Source: Streptomyces yatensis (GTDB lineage: Bacteria > Actinomycetota > Actinomycetes > Streptomycetales > Streptomycetaceae). From it: a DNA stretch of 64,000 nt. The stretch spans positions 2,976,001 to 3,040,000 of the forward strand of contig NZ_CP072941.1 of NCBI RefSeq assembly GCF_018069625.1, in the 5' to 3' direction. The position numbers and the translations under genes are program-made. Shown here in pieces: positions 34,381 to 43,514 of this stretch. The notes beneath the pieces are model-generated. The model was not told the DNA's origin and searched no databases. It saw only the letters and a program-made list of their open reading frames with translations. Each line of letters begins with the position of its first letter. Within the stretch, counting starts at the first letter, position 1.

Positions 34381-35832
34381 ATGCCCGAAGTGACCGCAGA
34401 GCCCACCGCGCAGGGGCGGGAGGCGCCCCGGGGCGGCTGGCAGCCGTACCACACCCTGTGGGCCATGCTGCTGGGCGGCTGGCTCTTCTCGTACGCCGAC
34501 CGCACCATCACCGGCCCGGTCGTCACCTGGCTGATCGAGCACGACCACGCCATGCTGGGCTCCGCCAGCCATCCGCACGCGCTCGGCGGCCTGATCGGCA
34601 GCCTCTTCTTCGCGGGCTACATGCTGACCCAGTTCCCCGGCGGCTACCTCGGCGACCGCTTCGGGCACCGCACCATGCTCGCGGTCTCGCTGCTGTGGGC
34701 GGGGGTCGCGACCCTCGCCAGCGGCCTGATGACCGGGCTGATCGCCTTCGTCGTGCTGCGGGTGCTGACCGGCCTCGGCGAGGGCGTCTTCTACTCCAAC
34801 GACCGCTCGCTGATCGCCCAGCGCACCCCGCCCGCCAAGGCCGGTCTCGGCATGGGCGTCGCGATCACGGGACTGGCCATCGGGCTGACGATCGCGACCA
34901 TCAGCGCGCCGTACCTGATCGACTGGGGCGGGGAGGTGCTCGGCGAGGAGGACGCCTGGCGGATGCCGTTCCTGGTGCTGGGCGGTGCGACGCTGGCGTT
35001 CGGCTGGGTCACGGCGGTCTATATGCGCCGCATCGGCGGTCCGCTCAAGGCCACCGGTTCCACCCTGCGGCTGCTGGGCATCTCGGCGGTGCTGTGCGCC
35101 GCGGTCATGGCGGTCTATCTGATCGCCGACGGGGCGGGGATGCCGAGCTGGGGCGTGGCCGTCCTGGAGTGCGTGCTGGCGTTCCTGCTCATCGGGGCGA
35201 TCTTCGCCCGGCGGAGCAGCAACCTGGGCTCGGTCTCCCGGAACCGCAATGTGCTGCTGCTCAGCTTCGCCTTCATCGCGGTCATGTGGAATCTGTGGTT
35301 CTTCAGCTTCTGGTCGGTGTCGATCGTCGCGGACGCCGCCCACAGCTCGTTCCAGAACGCCGCACTGGTGGCCACCTTCAACGCGGGCGCGGGCATCCTC
35401 GGCTTCCCGGCCGGGGGCCGGCTCTCGGACCGGGCGAAGGCCCGGGGCTGGGGGCGGCGGCCGCTGCTGATCGCGTTCACCGTGGTCCAGGGCGTGCTGG
35501 TGCTGGTGTTCGCCGCCTATCTGCAGGCCAATGAGAAGCCCTCCCTCTGGGTGATGTCCATCCTGCTCTTCGTGACCAGCCTGTTCTTCAACGCCCTCCA
35601 GCCGATGGCGCACGCGCTGCTCAACGATGTGGTCGACGGGGCCGAACGCGGCGCGGCCTTCGGCCTGTTCAACCTGGTCGGGGAGATCGGCGCGGTGGTC
35701 AGCCCGGCCCTCAGCGGCACCCTCTTCGACCACTACGGCAGCTGGACGCACGCGGTCTACATCGACGGCGCGCTGATGCTCGCCAGCGCCGGGCTGTATG
35801 TGCTGATCCGGGAGAACACCTCGCCCGCATAG
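34381..35832 (+). CDS. MFS transporter, probably for an aromatic or organic acid
   Basis: The 483-residue transporter has 12 membrane helices. Family motif A appears between helices 2 and 3 as GGYLGDRFGHRT, and a matching loop lies in the second half (GGRLSDRAKARGWGRR). The first helix contains ADRTITGPVV, a region shared with anion:cation symporters of the ACS family, where an acidic residue is needed for carboxylate uptake. The ATG is preceded by AAGGGGGACATGGAGAC. It lies 108 bp after the second IclR regulator in the same direction, which suggests uptake of 4-hydroxybenzoate or a related acid. Confidence 0.8.
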   Translation: MPEVTAEPTAQGREAPRGGWQPYHTLWAMLLGGWLFSYADRTITGPVVTWLIEHDHAMLGSASHPHALGGLIGSLFFAGYMLTQFPGGYLGDRFGHRTMLAVSLLWAGVATLASGLMTGLIAFVVLRVLTGLGEGVFYSNDRSLIAQRTPPAKAGLGMGVAITGLAIGLTIATISAPYLIDWGGEVLGEEDAWRMPFLVLGGATLAFGWVTAVYMRRIGGPLKATGSTLRLLGISAVLCAAVMAVYLIADGAGMPSWGVAVLECVLAFLLIGAIFARRSSNLGSVSRNRNVLLLSFAFIAVMWNLWFFSFWSVSIVADAAHSSFQNAALVATFNAGAGILGFPAGGRLSDRAKARGWGRRPLLIAFTVVQGVLVLVFAAYLQANEKPSLWVMSILLFVTSLFFNALQPMAHALLNDVVDGAERGAAFGLFNLVGEIGAVVSPALSGTLFDHYGSWTHAVYIDGALMLASAGLYVLIRENTSPA

Positions 35833-35875
35833 GTTGGTCCCCAATAGCCGGACATCCAGTGGCGGAGGGGCATAC

Positions 35876-37273
35876 ATGGCGGCGGCACGACGCATGGTGG
35901 TCATCGGGGGCGACGCGGCGGGCATGTCCGCCGCGTCACGGGCCCGCAGGCTCAAGAGCCGGAGCGAGCTGGAGATCCTCGCCTTGGAGCGCGGCGAGTT
36001 CACCTCGTACTCGGCCTGCGGCATCCCCTACTGGGTCGGCGGGGTGGTGGACGGCCCCGACGAGCTGATCGCCCGTACGCCCGAGACCCACCAGGGCCGC
36101 GGGATCGACGTACGGACGCACACCGAGGTCGTCGAGATCGACCTCGCCGGGCAGCGCGTCCTGGCGCGGGACGTCGACCCGCACGGCAAGGGCGACGAGC
36201 ACTGGCACGGCTTCGACGACCTGGTCATCGCGACCGGCGCCCGGCCGCGCCGCCCCGACATGCCCGGGATCGACGCCCCCGGCGTCCACGGGGTGCAGAC
36301 CCTGGAGCACGGGCGGGCCCTGCTGGAGACCCTGGAGGCAACCCGGGTCGAACGCGCGGTCGTGATCGGCGCCGGCTACATCGGGGTGGAGATGGCCGAG
36401 GCGCTCATCCAGCGCGGCTGCCAGGTCACCGTCCTGGAGCGCGGTGAGCAGCCGATGTCCACGCTCGACCCGGACATGGGACGGCTGGTGCGCGACGCGA
36501 TGTCGGGGCTCGGCATCGACACCGTGACCGGCGCGGAGGTCACCGAGGTGATCACCGGCGAGGACGGCCGGGTGCGGGCCGTGGCCACCAAGGTCAGCGA
36601 ATACCCCGCCGACCTCGTGGTCCTGGGCCTCGGCGTGGCCCCCGAGACCACGCTCGCCCAGGAGGCCGGGCTGCCGGTGGGCCCTTACGGCGGCCTGCTG
36701 ACCGATCTGGCCATGCGCGTGCGCGGTTACGACAACATCTGGGCGGGCGGCGACTGTGTGGAGGTCCTCGACCTGGTCTCCGGCCGCACCCGGCACATTC
36801 CGCTGGGCACCCACGCCAACAAGCACGGGCAGGTCATCGGCGCCAACGTGGGCGGCGACTACGCGACCTTCCCCGGCGTCGTCGGCACGGCGGTCAGCAA
36901 GGTCTGCGATCTGGAGATCGCCCGCACCGGACTGCTGGAGGCCGAAGCCCACGCCGTGGGGCTGAAGTTCGAGGCGGTCACCATCGAGTCGACCAGCCGG
37001 GCCGGGTACTACCCGGACAGCCGCCCGATGACGGTGAAGATGCTCGCCGAGCAACGCACGGGACGGCTGCTCGGCACCCAGATCGTCGGCCGCGAGGGCG
37101 CGGGCAAGCGAGTCGACATTGCGGCGGTCGCACTGACCGCCGGGATGACGGTGGAGCAGATGACGGCCCTGGACCTGGGCTACGCCCCGCCGTTCTCCCC
37201 GGTGTGGGACCCGATCCTGGTAGCGGCACGCAAGGCGGCGGGAACGGTGAAGAGCAGCCCGTCCGGCGCTTGA
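35876..37273 (+). CDS. FAD-dependent pyridine nucleotide-disulfide oxidoreductase (CoA-disulfide-reductase-like)
   Basis: The 465-residue flavoprotein has the FAD motif VVIGGDAAGMSAASRAR, active-site Cys48 in SYSACGIPYWVGG (the single-Cys CoADR pattern), a second Rossmann motif (AVVIGAGYIGVEMAEALI), GGDCVEV for FAD, and a C-terminal dimerisation domain (LGTQIVGREGAGKRVDIAA). Likely reactions are reduction of CoA disulfide or a related low-molecular-weight disulfide or persulfide with NAD(P)H. GGAGGGG precedes the ATG; an in-frame ATG-free stretch upstream was ignored. No rhodanese domain is fused. The last codons enter the repeat that fills the gap downstream. Confidence 0.83.
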   Translation: MAAARRMVVIGGDAAGMSAASRARRLKSRSELEILALERGEFTSYSACGIPYWVGGVVDGPDELIARTPETHQGRGIDVRTHTEVVEIDLAGQRVLARDVDPHGKGDEHWHGFDDLVIATGARPRRPDMPGIDAPGVHGVQTLEHGRALLETLEATRVERAVVIGAGYIGVEMAEALIQRGCQVTVLERGEQPMSTLDPDMGRLVRDAMSGLGIDTVTGAEVTEVITGEDGRVRAVATKVSEYPADLVVLGLGVAPETTLAQEAGLPVGPYGGLLTDLAMRVRGYDNIWAGGDCVEVLDLVSGRTRHIPLGTHANKHGQVIGANVGGDYATFPGVVGTAVSKVCDLEIARTGLLEAEAHAVGLKFEAVTIESTSRAGYYPDSRPMTVKMLAEQRTGRLLGTQIVGREGAGKRVDIAAVALTAGMTVEQMTALDLGYAPPFSPVWDPILVAARKAAGTVKSSPSGA

Positions 37274-37411
37274 GGAGCGGACAACCCGCCCCTCCGCCGA
37301 AAACCCAGCTCCTCCGCCAAACCCAGCCCCTCCGGCGCTTGAGGAGCGGGGCCCGGGGCGGAGCCCCGGTTGCGGGAAAGGGCGGGTAGGGGAAAGACGC
37401 CTGGTCACCGC
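37262..37411. repeat. Intergenic direct repeat and hairpin after the flavoprotein gene
   Basis: TCCGGCGCTTGAGGAGCGG occurs at 37262-37280 (over the gene's stop codon) and again at 37331-37349. CCTCCGCC-AAA-CCCAG units lie between. A CCGGGGC/GCCCCGG stem follows at 37353-37369. This element is widespread in Streptomyces gene ends. Confidence 0.7.
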
Positions 37412-38989
37412 TCAGTTCGCGCCGTCGATGACCCGCAGCGCACCCCCCACCCGCTCCCCCACATGCCGCGGGCACCCCCACGCCTCGACCTCAAAGGGCC
37501 GCTCGGGCGTCTCGTACTCCCCGGGCGCGTACAGATGGTTGAGATGAGCACCGTAAGGGTCCTCATGGAAGCCGAAGTGACGACGCCCGACCAGCTCGGT
37601 CAGCACGTCCCAGGGGTGCGCATCCCCATGCGCGCAGGTCTCACCCGCCGGGACATCCACCGAGGCACCCACCGAGGCACCCGACGCGGCACCCACCGAG
37701 GCACCCGCCAAGGCGCTCCGCACCCCGCCGAGAATCACCCGCAGATCCCGGTGGACGGCCTCGGGCGGCGGCTCCTCGCCCGAGGTCACCGACCAGCAGG
37801 CGACCAGCAGCAGCACCAGCCGCTCGCGCGGATCGGCCGGGCCCGCCGCGAACCGCCGCGCGGCCCACAGCCCGGCGTCCTCCGCGGCCTGTCCGTCCCG
37901 GCAGCGGAAGCGCACCGCGTGGGTGAGCCGTTCGACGTCGAGCCGTCCATCCGGACGTACGAGCACCTCGTCCAGATGGGCGGTGTCCCGGAGGCCGAAC
38001 AGCCGCTCCCGCCCGGTCCGCAGATGGTCCAGCGCCTCGCGGGCGATCGCGGCGAGGAAGACCGGGCACAGCCACGCCTCGAGCGGCGCCGTCTCCAGCT
38101 CCTCCCGGTGCCAGTGGCGGTAGACGCCCCGGCCGCCGGGGCTGAGCAGATGGATACCCACGGTGGCCTGCTCCGCGGTGTCCCGGCCGACCTCGGGGTG
38201 CTCGCCCTCGCCGTGCGCGCAGGACGCGTCGCCGAGGCCGGGCAGCACCGCCTCCAGGGCGTCCACCATGGTGTCCAGGACCCGCCGGTCGCGGATCCGG
38301 CCGCTGGCGGCGTACCAGCAGGCGGCGTGCAGGACGACCACGAGCCCGGCGCGGTGATAGCCCAGGGGGTTGGCGACCAGGTTCCTGGCGTAGGCGGACA
38401 GCTCCTGGCCGGGGTCGACGGCCGCGCTCGGGTAGTCCCAGACGATCGAGCGCAGATCCTCGGCGCGGCGCGCGTCGCGGGCCGGGAGCCGGGGCGGGAT
38501 GCCGCCCACGCTGCCGGGGGCGATGATGTCCACGGCGACCCGCGCGTACCCGGCGATGTCGCGCGGGCACAGCCACTGCTCCTTGGTCGCGTCGTCCTCC
38601 CAGTCGGGGTCCTCGTCCTCGGCCAACCCGTTGGTGAGCAGCGGCAGATCGTCCACGAAGTGGTCGATCCGGTCGTCCAGATCGCTCTCGTAAGGATGCG
38701 TCCGGTGGGCACAGGGCAGGTCACGCAGCCGCCGGTCGGTGGCGTGGAGGGCCTCCAGGGCCGCCGCCGCGACGTCCTTACGGGAGAACCGGCCGATATG
38801 CGCGGCCATCATGACCAGCCCGAGCGTCCAGGAGTACGCCTCCTCGCCCGCGGGATCGGCCGCCAGCCGCCTGGCACAGTCCAGGACGGCCCGGTCCGCG
38901 TCGCCGCCATAGGTCTCGTGGAGGATGCCGTCCCAGTCGTCGACGAAATGGACACACTCTGGCGAATCTGACAGCGCGGTGGCGGGCAT
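37412..38989 (-). CDS. Uncharacterised three-repeat protein with CAH and WxCP motifs
   Basis: I do not recognise the family. The 525-residue soluble protein has three internal copies of one module: a helix start (ARRLAADPAG, about 39; ARNLVANPLG, about 201; ARRFAAGPAD, about 376), then CAH with a following His (93-95, 257-259, 452-454), then W-x-C-P (139-142, 306-309, 504-507). The conserved Cys and His could bind metal. A GASVG repeat (encoded near 37660-37700) precedes the third CAH. No signal or membrane segment. ATG 38989 was preferred for GAGGGG spacing (10 nt); 38998 and 39007 are in frame. It is 52 bp downstream of hemE in the same direction, so probably coexpressed. Confidence 0.7.
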   Translation of the reverse strand: MPATALSDSPECVHFVDDWDGILHETYGGDADRAVLDCARRLAADPAGEEAYSWTLGLVMMAAHIGRFSRKDVAAAALEALHATDRRLRDLPCAHRTHPYESDLDDRIDHFVDDLPLLTNGLAEDEDPDWEDDATKEQWLCPRDIAGYARVAVDIIAPGSVGGIPPRLPARDARRAEDLRSIVWDYPSAAVDPGQELSAYARNLVANPLGYHRAGLVVVLHAACWYAASGRIRDRRVLDTMVDALEAVLPGLGDASCAHGEGEHPEVGRDTAEQATVGIHLLSPGGRGVYRHWHREELETAPLEAWLCPVFLAAIAREALDHLRTGRERLFGLRDTAHLDEVLVRPDGRLDVERLTHAVRFRCRDGQAAEDAGLWAARRFAAGPADPRERLVLLLVACWSVTSGEEPPPEAVHRDLRVILGGVRSALAGASVGAASGASVGASVDVPAGETCAHGDAHPWDVLTELVGRRHFGFHEDPYGAHLNHLYAPGEYETPERPFEVEAWGCPRHVGERVGGALRVIDGAN

Positions 38990-39041
38990 GTCGGTCATGC
39001 CCCTCACGACGCCACGGGAGGCACGCGGGTTCCCGCTTGGT

Positions 39042-40148
39042 TCAGACCTTCACAGAAGGTGCGCGCGATGCGCTCCTCGTGTGCACATACTCCACCAGGC
39101 GGGTCAGCGCGTCCGGGTCGGTGCTGGGCAGCACGCCGTGGCCGAGGTTGAAGATGTGCCCCTCCAGCCCCTGGGCGGCCTCCAGCACCTCCTCCGCCTT
39201 GGCCTCGACGGCCGTACGCGGGGCGAAGAGCACGGCGGGGTCGAGATTGCCCTGGAGCGCCTTGCCGGGGCCGACCCGCCGGGCGGCCTCGTTCAACGGC
39301 ACCCGCCAGTCGACGCCCACGACGTCCGCGCCCGCCTCGCCGAGCAGCCCGAGCAACTCGCCGGTGCCCACGCCGAAGTGGATGCGCGGCACTCCGTATC
39401 CGGCGACGGCGTCGAAGACCTTCTTGGAGGCGGGCAGCACGCTGCGGCGGTAGTCGGCGGGGGCGAGGGCGCCCACCCAGGAGTCGAAGAGCTGGATGGC
39501 CGAGGCGCCCGCCTCGATCTGGACCTCGAGGAAGGCGGCGGTGATGTCGGCGAGCCGGTCGAGCAACGCGGCCCACAGCGCCGGGTCGCCGTACATGAGC
39601 GCCTTGGTGTGCTCGTGGTTGCGCGAGGGGCCGCCCTCGACCAGATAGCTGGCGAGCGTGAAGGGGGCGCCCGCGAAGCCGATGAGCGGGGTCGCGCCGA
39701 GCTCGCCGACGAGCGACCCGATGGCCTCGGTGACGTACTTCACATCGTCCGGATCGAGCGGACGCAGCCGCTCCAGATCGGCGCGGGTGCGGATGGGCCG
39801 CTCGACGACGGGCCCGACCCCGGGCTTGATGTCGAGGTCGATGCCGATGGCCTTGAGCGGCACGACGATGTCGCTGAAGTAGATGGCCGCGTCCACCCGG
39901 TGGCGCCGCACCGGCTGCAGCGTGATCTCGGTGACCAGGTCGGGCCGCATGCAGGACTCGAGCATCGCGGTGCCCTCGCGCAGCTTGCGGTACTCCGGAA
40001 GCGAGCGCCCCGCCTGCCGCATGAACCACACCGGCGTATGAGGCACCGGCTCCCGGCGGCAGGCCCGCAGAAAGGCCGAATCGGCTGTGGCACGAGCCGC
40101 GGCGCGGCCGGTCTGCTGCTGGCCCGAGGGCCGCTCATTGGCGCTCAT
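39042..40148 (-). CDS. hemE: Uroporphyrinogen decarboxylase
   Basis: The 368-residue enzyme shows the UroD signatures [16 protein letters not shown] near the N-terminus and [17 protein letters not shown] in the middle, plus [11 protein letters not shown] and [23 protein letters not shown] at the C-terminus. It decarboxylates uroporphyrinogen III to coproporphyrinogen III, the substrate of HemY. Start at ATG 40148 (MSANERPSG); a GAAGAT hexamer 7 nt upstream hints at leaderless initiation. It is divergent from the DUF3000 gene across 91 bp and upstream of the three-repeat protein. Confidence 0.95.
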   Translation of the reverse strand: MSANERPSGQQQTGRAAARATADSAFLRACRREPVPHTPVWFMRQAGRSLPEYRKLREGTAMLESCMRPDLVTEITLQPVRRHRVDAAIYFSDIVVPLKAIGIDLDIKPGVGPVVERPIRTRADLERLRPLDPDDVKYVTEAIGSLVGELGATPLIGFAGAPFTLASYLVEGGPSRNHEHTKALMYGDPALWAALLDRLADITAAFLEVQIEAGASAIQLFDSWVGALAPADYRRSVLPASKKVFDAVAGYGVPRIHFGVGTGELLGLLGEAGADVVGVDWRVPLNEAARRVGPGKALQGNLDPAVLFAPRTAVEAKAEEVLEAAQGLEGHIFNLGHGVLPSTDPDALTRLVEYVHTRSASRAPSVKV

Positions 40149-40226
40149 GCCCCAAATCTTCGCACGGGCCGAACGAGTGACCCGCCAACCCGGGTGTTCC
40201 TCCCCGGTTAGGGCCCTCACTGCGCC

Positions 40227-40232
40227 TAGTCT
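40227..40232 (+). promoter_or_regulatory. Leaderless -10 (TAGTCT)
   Basis: TAGTCT is 7 nt before the ATG at 40240. Confidence 0.45.
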
Positions 40233-40239
40233 TCCGGGC

Positions 40240-40968
40240 ATGGCAGCGGTTCAAGGACACCTCTCGAACGGTGCTGACGGCCCTGACGGCACGGAAGCAG
40301 GCGGTGAGGACACCCCTCCCGCCTTCCGGCATGCCGTCGCCGCGCTGCGCGGTGTGCGGGTACGGCCCGAGGTGGAGCTCGATCCGACCCCACCCCCGCG
40401 TCGGCTCGCACCCTACTCGTACGCGCTGGAGGCGGTGGTCACCGGCGCGTCGGACGACGAGGAGCTGGCCGAGGGGCGGCTGATCCTGCTGCACGACCCG
40501 GCCGGACACGACTCCTGGCACGGCACCTTCCGCCTGGTCACCCTGGTCCACGCGGACCTGGAGCCGGAGATCGCGGCGGATCCGCTGCTGCCGGAGGTGT
40601 GCTGGTCCTGGCTCACCGGCGCGCTGGAGGCACGCGGTCTGCCCTACGGGGAGCCCAGCGGTACGGTCACCCGGGCGAGCTCGCACTACTTCGGCGCGAT
40701 GGGCGAACGGGAGCCGTCGACCCGGATCGAGATCCGCGCCTCGTGGACCCCGGCCGCCCACCCGGCCCCCGAACCGGCCCGCCCCGGCCCACGGCGCCCG
40801 GAGCCCGCGGAAGCGGGCGCGGCGGAACCGCCGGGCGTGCCGGACACCGCGGGACATCTGGCGGCCTGGTGCGACCTCCTGTGCCAGATCGCGGGCTTGC
40901 CCCCGGTGGGCGCGGCGGAGGCGGGGGTCGTATCGCTGCCCCAACGGCGGGGCCCCCAGGCCCGCTGA
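40240..40968 (+). CDS. DUF3000 family protein
   Basis: This 242-residue soluble protein matches the actinobacterial DUF3000 family: [70 protein letters not shown] and [17 protein letters not shown]. The family has no known activity, but it is regularly found next to hemE and an RNase D gene in actinobacteria, an order kept here. It is followed by a strong hairpin, so it is probably monocistronic. A Pro/Glu-rich variable stretch of about 40 residues separates the main domain from the conserved C-terminal helix. Confidence 0.88.
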   Translation: MAAVQGHLSNGADGPDGTEAGGEDTPPAFRHAVAALRGVRVRPEVELDPTPPPRRLAPYSYALEAVVTGASDDEELAEGRLILLHDPAGHDSWHGTFRLVTLVHADLEPEIAADPLLPEVCWSWLTGALEARGLPYGEPSGTVTRASSHYFGAMGEREPSTRIEIRASWTPAAHPAPEPARPGPRRPEPAEAGAAEPPGVPDTAGHLAAWCDLLCQIAGLPPVGAAEAGVVSLPQRRGPQAR

Positions 40969-41001
40969 TCCGTTAAAGGGCAACCAGCCCCGCAGCGCAC
41001 A

Positions 41002-41033
41002 AGGTGGCCCGGGTCTTCCGACCCGGGCCACCT
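41002..41033 (+). terminator. Perfect 14-bp stem-loop after the DUF3000 gene
   Basis: AGGTGGCCCGGGTC pairs perfectly with GACCCGGGCCACCT across a TTCC loop, 33 bp past the stop. Confidence 0.85.
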
Positions 41034-41103
41034 CCCTGCGGCAACCGAGTAAGCCGACGGGCACCGCAACGTATCCGGCTCCTTGGGTCTTCCGCCGGGG
41101 GCA

Positions 41104-41132
41104 CCTCCCAGCGGTAGCTGGGGGAGGCTTTT
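41104..41132 (+). terminator. Second hairpin with T-run
   Basis: CCTCCCAGC, loop GGTA and GCTGGGGGAGG form a stem with bulge, followed by CTTTT. The same element is frequent in Streptomyces intergenic DNA, so it may be a mobile repeat used as terminator. Confidence 0.6.
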
Positions 41133-41133
41133 G

Positions 41134-41295
41134 CGCCCCGGAGGCGAACCGAGCCCCTAAAAAGCGCAGCCGTGATCGATCAGTCGTCCTAATTGCCCGA
41201 ATTGTTACTCACCAAATCGTGATCATTCCCTAAAGCCAGGCCGTATCGGTGCCGAAGGACGTGGTGACCCGTCCCACAACTCCCCAGGAGGCCTG
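41134..41295 (+). promoter_or_regulatory. AT-richer leader of the orphan regulator gene
   Basis: The stretch 41170-41235 is much richer in A and T than its surroundings (for example TCGTCCTAATTGCC, GATCATTCCCTAAAG) and probably carries the promoter of the LuxR-type gene. No -35/-10 pair was assigned with confidence. AGGAGG at 41286-41291 is the ribosome binding site. Confidence 0.4.
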
Positions 41296-41955
41296 GTGTC
41301 TGTTCTCCTCGAGCAACCGTCCAGCCTGGTCGCCTACCGCCCGAACAAGCCGACGGCCATGGTCGTCGTCGCCGACCCCCGCGTACGTTCCACCGTCACC
41401 CGCCACCTCTGGGCCCTCGGGGTGCGCGACGTCATCGAGGCGTCGTCCATCGCCGAGGCCCGTCCCCGCATCGGCAATCCGCGCGACATCTGCGTCGCCG
41501 ATGTCCACCTTCCCGACGGCTCCGGCCTCACCCTGCTCTCCGAGACCCGCGCCGCGGGCTGGCCCAATGGGCTGGCCCTGTCCGCCGCCGACGACATCGG
41601 CGCCGTACGGAACGCGCTGGCCGGCGGCGTCAAGGGCTACGTCGTCACCGGCACCCGCACCAACCTCGGCATCCCGGGCCGTCCCGGCACCGCCCCGCTC
41701 GGCGCCGCCGCCCGGATGCACCGCCGCCCGCCGGGCGCCCCCGGCCACCCCGGCGGCTACCGGGAGCTGTCGGGCCGCGAGGTCGAGGTGCTGAGGCTGG
41801 TTGCGGAGGGCCAGTCCAACAAGGCCATCGGCGTCTCGATGGGCCTGTCCGCCCTGACCGTCAAGAGTCACCTCGCCCGGATCGCCCGCAAGCTGGGCAC
41901 CGGGGACCGGGCCGGCATGGTCGCGGTCGCACTGCGTACCGGAATCATCCACTGA
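41296..41955 (+). CDS. Orphan LuxR/NarL-type response regulator
   Basis: The 219-residue protein has a receiver-like domain (AMVVVADPRVRSTV, phospho-site Asp in VADVHLPDGSG, ALSAADD, GGVKGYVVTG) and a C-terminal LuxR helix-turn-helix (ELSGREVEVLRLVAEGQSNKAIGVSMGLSALTVKSHLARIARKLG). The acidic pocket has only one Asp (VVADP rather than DD), and the usual late Lys is in GVKGY. No kinase gene is adjacent, so it may be controlled by a distant kinase or by ligand. A 35-residue His/Pro/Gly-rich linker separates the domains. Start is GTG 41296 with AGGAGG 4 nt upstream. Confidence 0.85.
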   Translation: MSVLLEQPSSLVAYRPNKPTAMVVVADPRVRSTVTRHLWALGVRDVIEASSIAEARPRIGNPRDICVADVHLPDGSGLTLLSETRAAGWPNGLALSAADDIGAVRNALAGGVKGYVVTGTRTNLGIPGRPGTAPLGAAARMHRRPPGAPGHPGGYRELSGREVEVLRLVAEGQSNKAIGVSMGLSALTVKSHLARIARKLGTGDRAGMVAVALRTGIIH

Positions 41956-41999
41956 GCCGTATCGCCCGCCCGGCCGTCGTGCCTCTCCCCACCGCCCCC

Positions 42000-42033
42000 G
42001 CGCCCGTCGACGGAACGTTCCGTCGACGGGCGC
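42000..42033. terminator. Perfect 34-bp palindrome between the regulator and RNase D genes
   Basis: The sequence is its own reverse complement over 34 bp, centred on GGAACGTTCC, with outer arms GCGCCCGTCGAC. It can form a long hairpin without a loop spacer and lies 44 bp after the regulator stop and 24 bp before the next -10. It is most simply a terminator, but an operator is possible. Confidence 0.7.
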
Positions 42034-42056
42034 CCTGCGTACTCGCCGCACACAGC

Positions 42057-42062
42057 TACCCT
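42057..42062 (+). promoter_or_regulatory. Leaderless -10 (TACCCT)
   Basis: TACCCT is 6 nt before GTG 42069; no Shine-Dalgarno sequence is present. Confidence 0.5.
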
Positions 42063-42068
42063 TGACAG

Positions 42069-43346
42069 GTGACCGACGCCCAAGAGACCGCAGCAGAGAC
42101 GACACTGCGAACCACCGGGGGCGCTCCTCCGGACGACCTCCCCCCGGCGCCGGTCCCCTTGCTGGAGCCGCGCGAGGGCATCCCGCCCGTCACCGCCGAC
42201 GCGGACGCGCTCGCCGAGGTCATCGCGACCTTCGCCGCGGGCCACGGCCCGGTGGCCGTCGACGCCGAGCGCGCCTCCGGCTACCGCTACGGGCAGCGGG
42301 CCTATCTGGTCCAGCTGCGCCGGGCCGGAGCGGGGACCGCACTGATCGACCCCGTCGGCTGCCCCGACCTCTCCGGTCTGGGCGCCGCGATCGCCGACGC
42401 CGAATGGGTCCTCCACGCCGCGACCCAGGATCTGCCCTGTCTGCGTGACATAGGCATGATCCCCGCCCGGATCTTCGACACCGAACTCGCGGGCCGGCTG
42501 GCCGGATTCGCCCGGGTGGGGCTCGGCGCCATGGTCGAGAACATCCTCGGATACGCCCTGGAGAAGGGCCACTCCGCCGTCGACTGGTCCACCCGCCCAC
42601 TGCCCGACCCCTGGCTGCACTACGCCGCGCTCGATGTCGAGCTGCTGGTCGACCTCCGCGACGCGCTGGAGGAGGAGCTGGCGCGGCAGGGCAAGCTGGA
42701 GTGGGCGCATCAGGAGTTCGCGGCCATCGCCGCGGCCCCGCCCGCCCCGCCGCGCAAGGACCCCTGGCGGCGGACGTCGGGGATGCACAAGGTCCGGCGA
42801 CGCCGGCAGATGGCCGTGGTGCGCGAGCTGTGGACGGCCCGGGACCGGATCGCCCAGCGCCGCGATGTCTCGCCGGGCAAGGTGCTGGGCGACGCGGCCA
42901 TCGTCGAGGCCGCGCTGGCCCTGCCCGCGAACGTGCGGGCGCTGGCCGCGCTGAGCGGTTTCGGCCACCGGATGAACCGGCGCCAGCTGGAGCAGTGGCA
43001 GGCCGCGGTGGACCGGGCGCGGGAACTGCCGGAGGCCGACCTCCCGCAGCCGGGCCAACCGGTGGCCGGTCCGCCCCCGCCGCGGGCGTGGGCCGACAAG
43101 GACCCGGCCGCGGCGGCGCGGCTCTCCGCGGCGCGTGCGGCCGTCACCCAACTGGCCGAAGGGCTGAATCTTCCGCAGGAGAACCTGATCGCCCCGGACA
43201 CCGTCCGGCGGCTGTGCTGGGAACCGCCCGCCGAGCCGACGACGGATGCGGTCGCTTCCGTTCTCGCAGGTCACGGCGCCCGTCCCTGGCAGATCGACCA
43301 GGTGACCCCGGTGCTGGCGGCCGCCTTGCTGGCGACGCCGGCCTGA
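42069..43346 (+). CDS. RNase D-like 3'-5' exonuclease with HRDC domain
   Basis: The 425-residue protein has the DEDDy exonuclease motifs: DxE in VAVDAERASG, a central Asp in HAATQDLPCL, and YxxxD in YAALDVELL. An HRDC domain (KVRRRRQMAVVRELWTARDRIAQRRDVSPGKVLGDAAI) and a second helical, HRDC-like C-terminal part follow. RNase D enzymes trim the 3' ends of tRNA and other small RNAs. The YRYGQRAYLVQLRR stretch is typical of the family. The start GTG matches a leaderless promoter. Single-gene unit; the synteny with hemE and DUF3000 is common in Streptomyces. Confidence 0.9.
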   Translation: MTDAQETAAETTLRTTGGAPPDDLPPAPVPLLEPREGIPPVTADADALAEVIATFAAGHGPVAVDAERASGYRYGQRAYLVQLRRAGAGTALIDPVGCPDLSGLGAAIADAEWVLHAATQDLPCLRDIGMIPARIFDTELAGRLAGFARVGLGAMVENILGYALEKGHSAVDWSTRPLPDPWLHYAALDVELLVDLRDALEEELARQGKLEWAHQEFAAIAAAPPAPPRKDPWRRTSGMHKVRRRRQMAVVRELWTARDRIAQRRDVSPGKVLGDAAIVEAALALPANVRALAALSGFGHRMNRRQLEQWQAAVDRARELPEADLPQPGQPVAGPPPPRAWADKDPAAAARLSAARAAVTQLAEGLNLPQENLIAPDTVRRLCWEPPAEPTTDAVASVLAGHGARPWQIDQVTPVLAAALLATPA

Positions 43347-43432
43347 TGTGACGCGCGTGGACCGGCGGCGGTTGCCGCCGGCCCGCGGCTGTGACCTTCA
43401 ACCCTCCGGTCGTGAGGACTGGGCAGCTTGGT

Positions 43433-43448
43433 TACTCATAAGTAGCAT
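43433..43448 (+). promoter_or_regulatory. Putative operator and -10 before the beta-oxidation operon
   Basis: TACT-CATA-AGTA forms an inverted repeat (43433-43444) that overlaps a TAGCAT hexamer (43443-43448). A CTCAT...ATGAG pair spans the same bases. A TetR-type fatty-acid regulator binding here is a reasonable guess. Confidence 0.4.
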
Positions 43449-43514
43449 GAGGTGGTGAGGCGCGCCCCGGGCGTGCCCGCAGCAGTGCCATCCCGCACCT
43501 GGAGGAGAGCCAAC

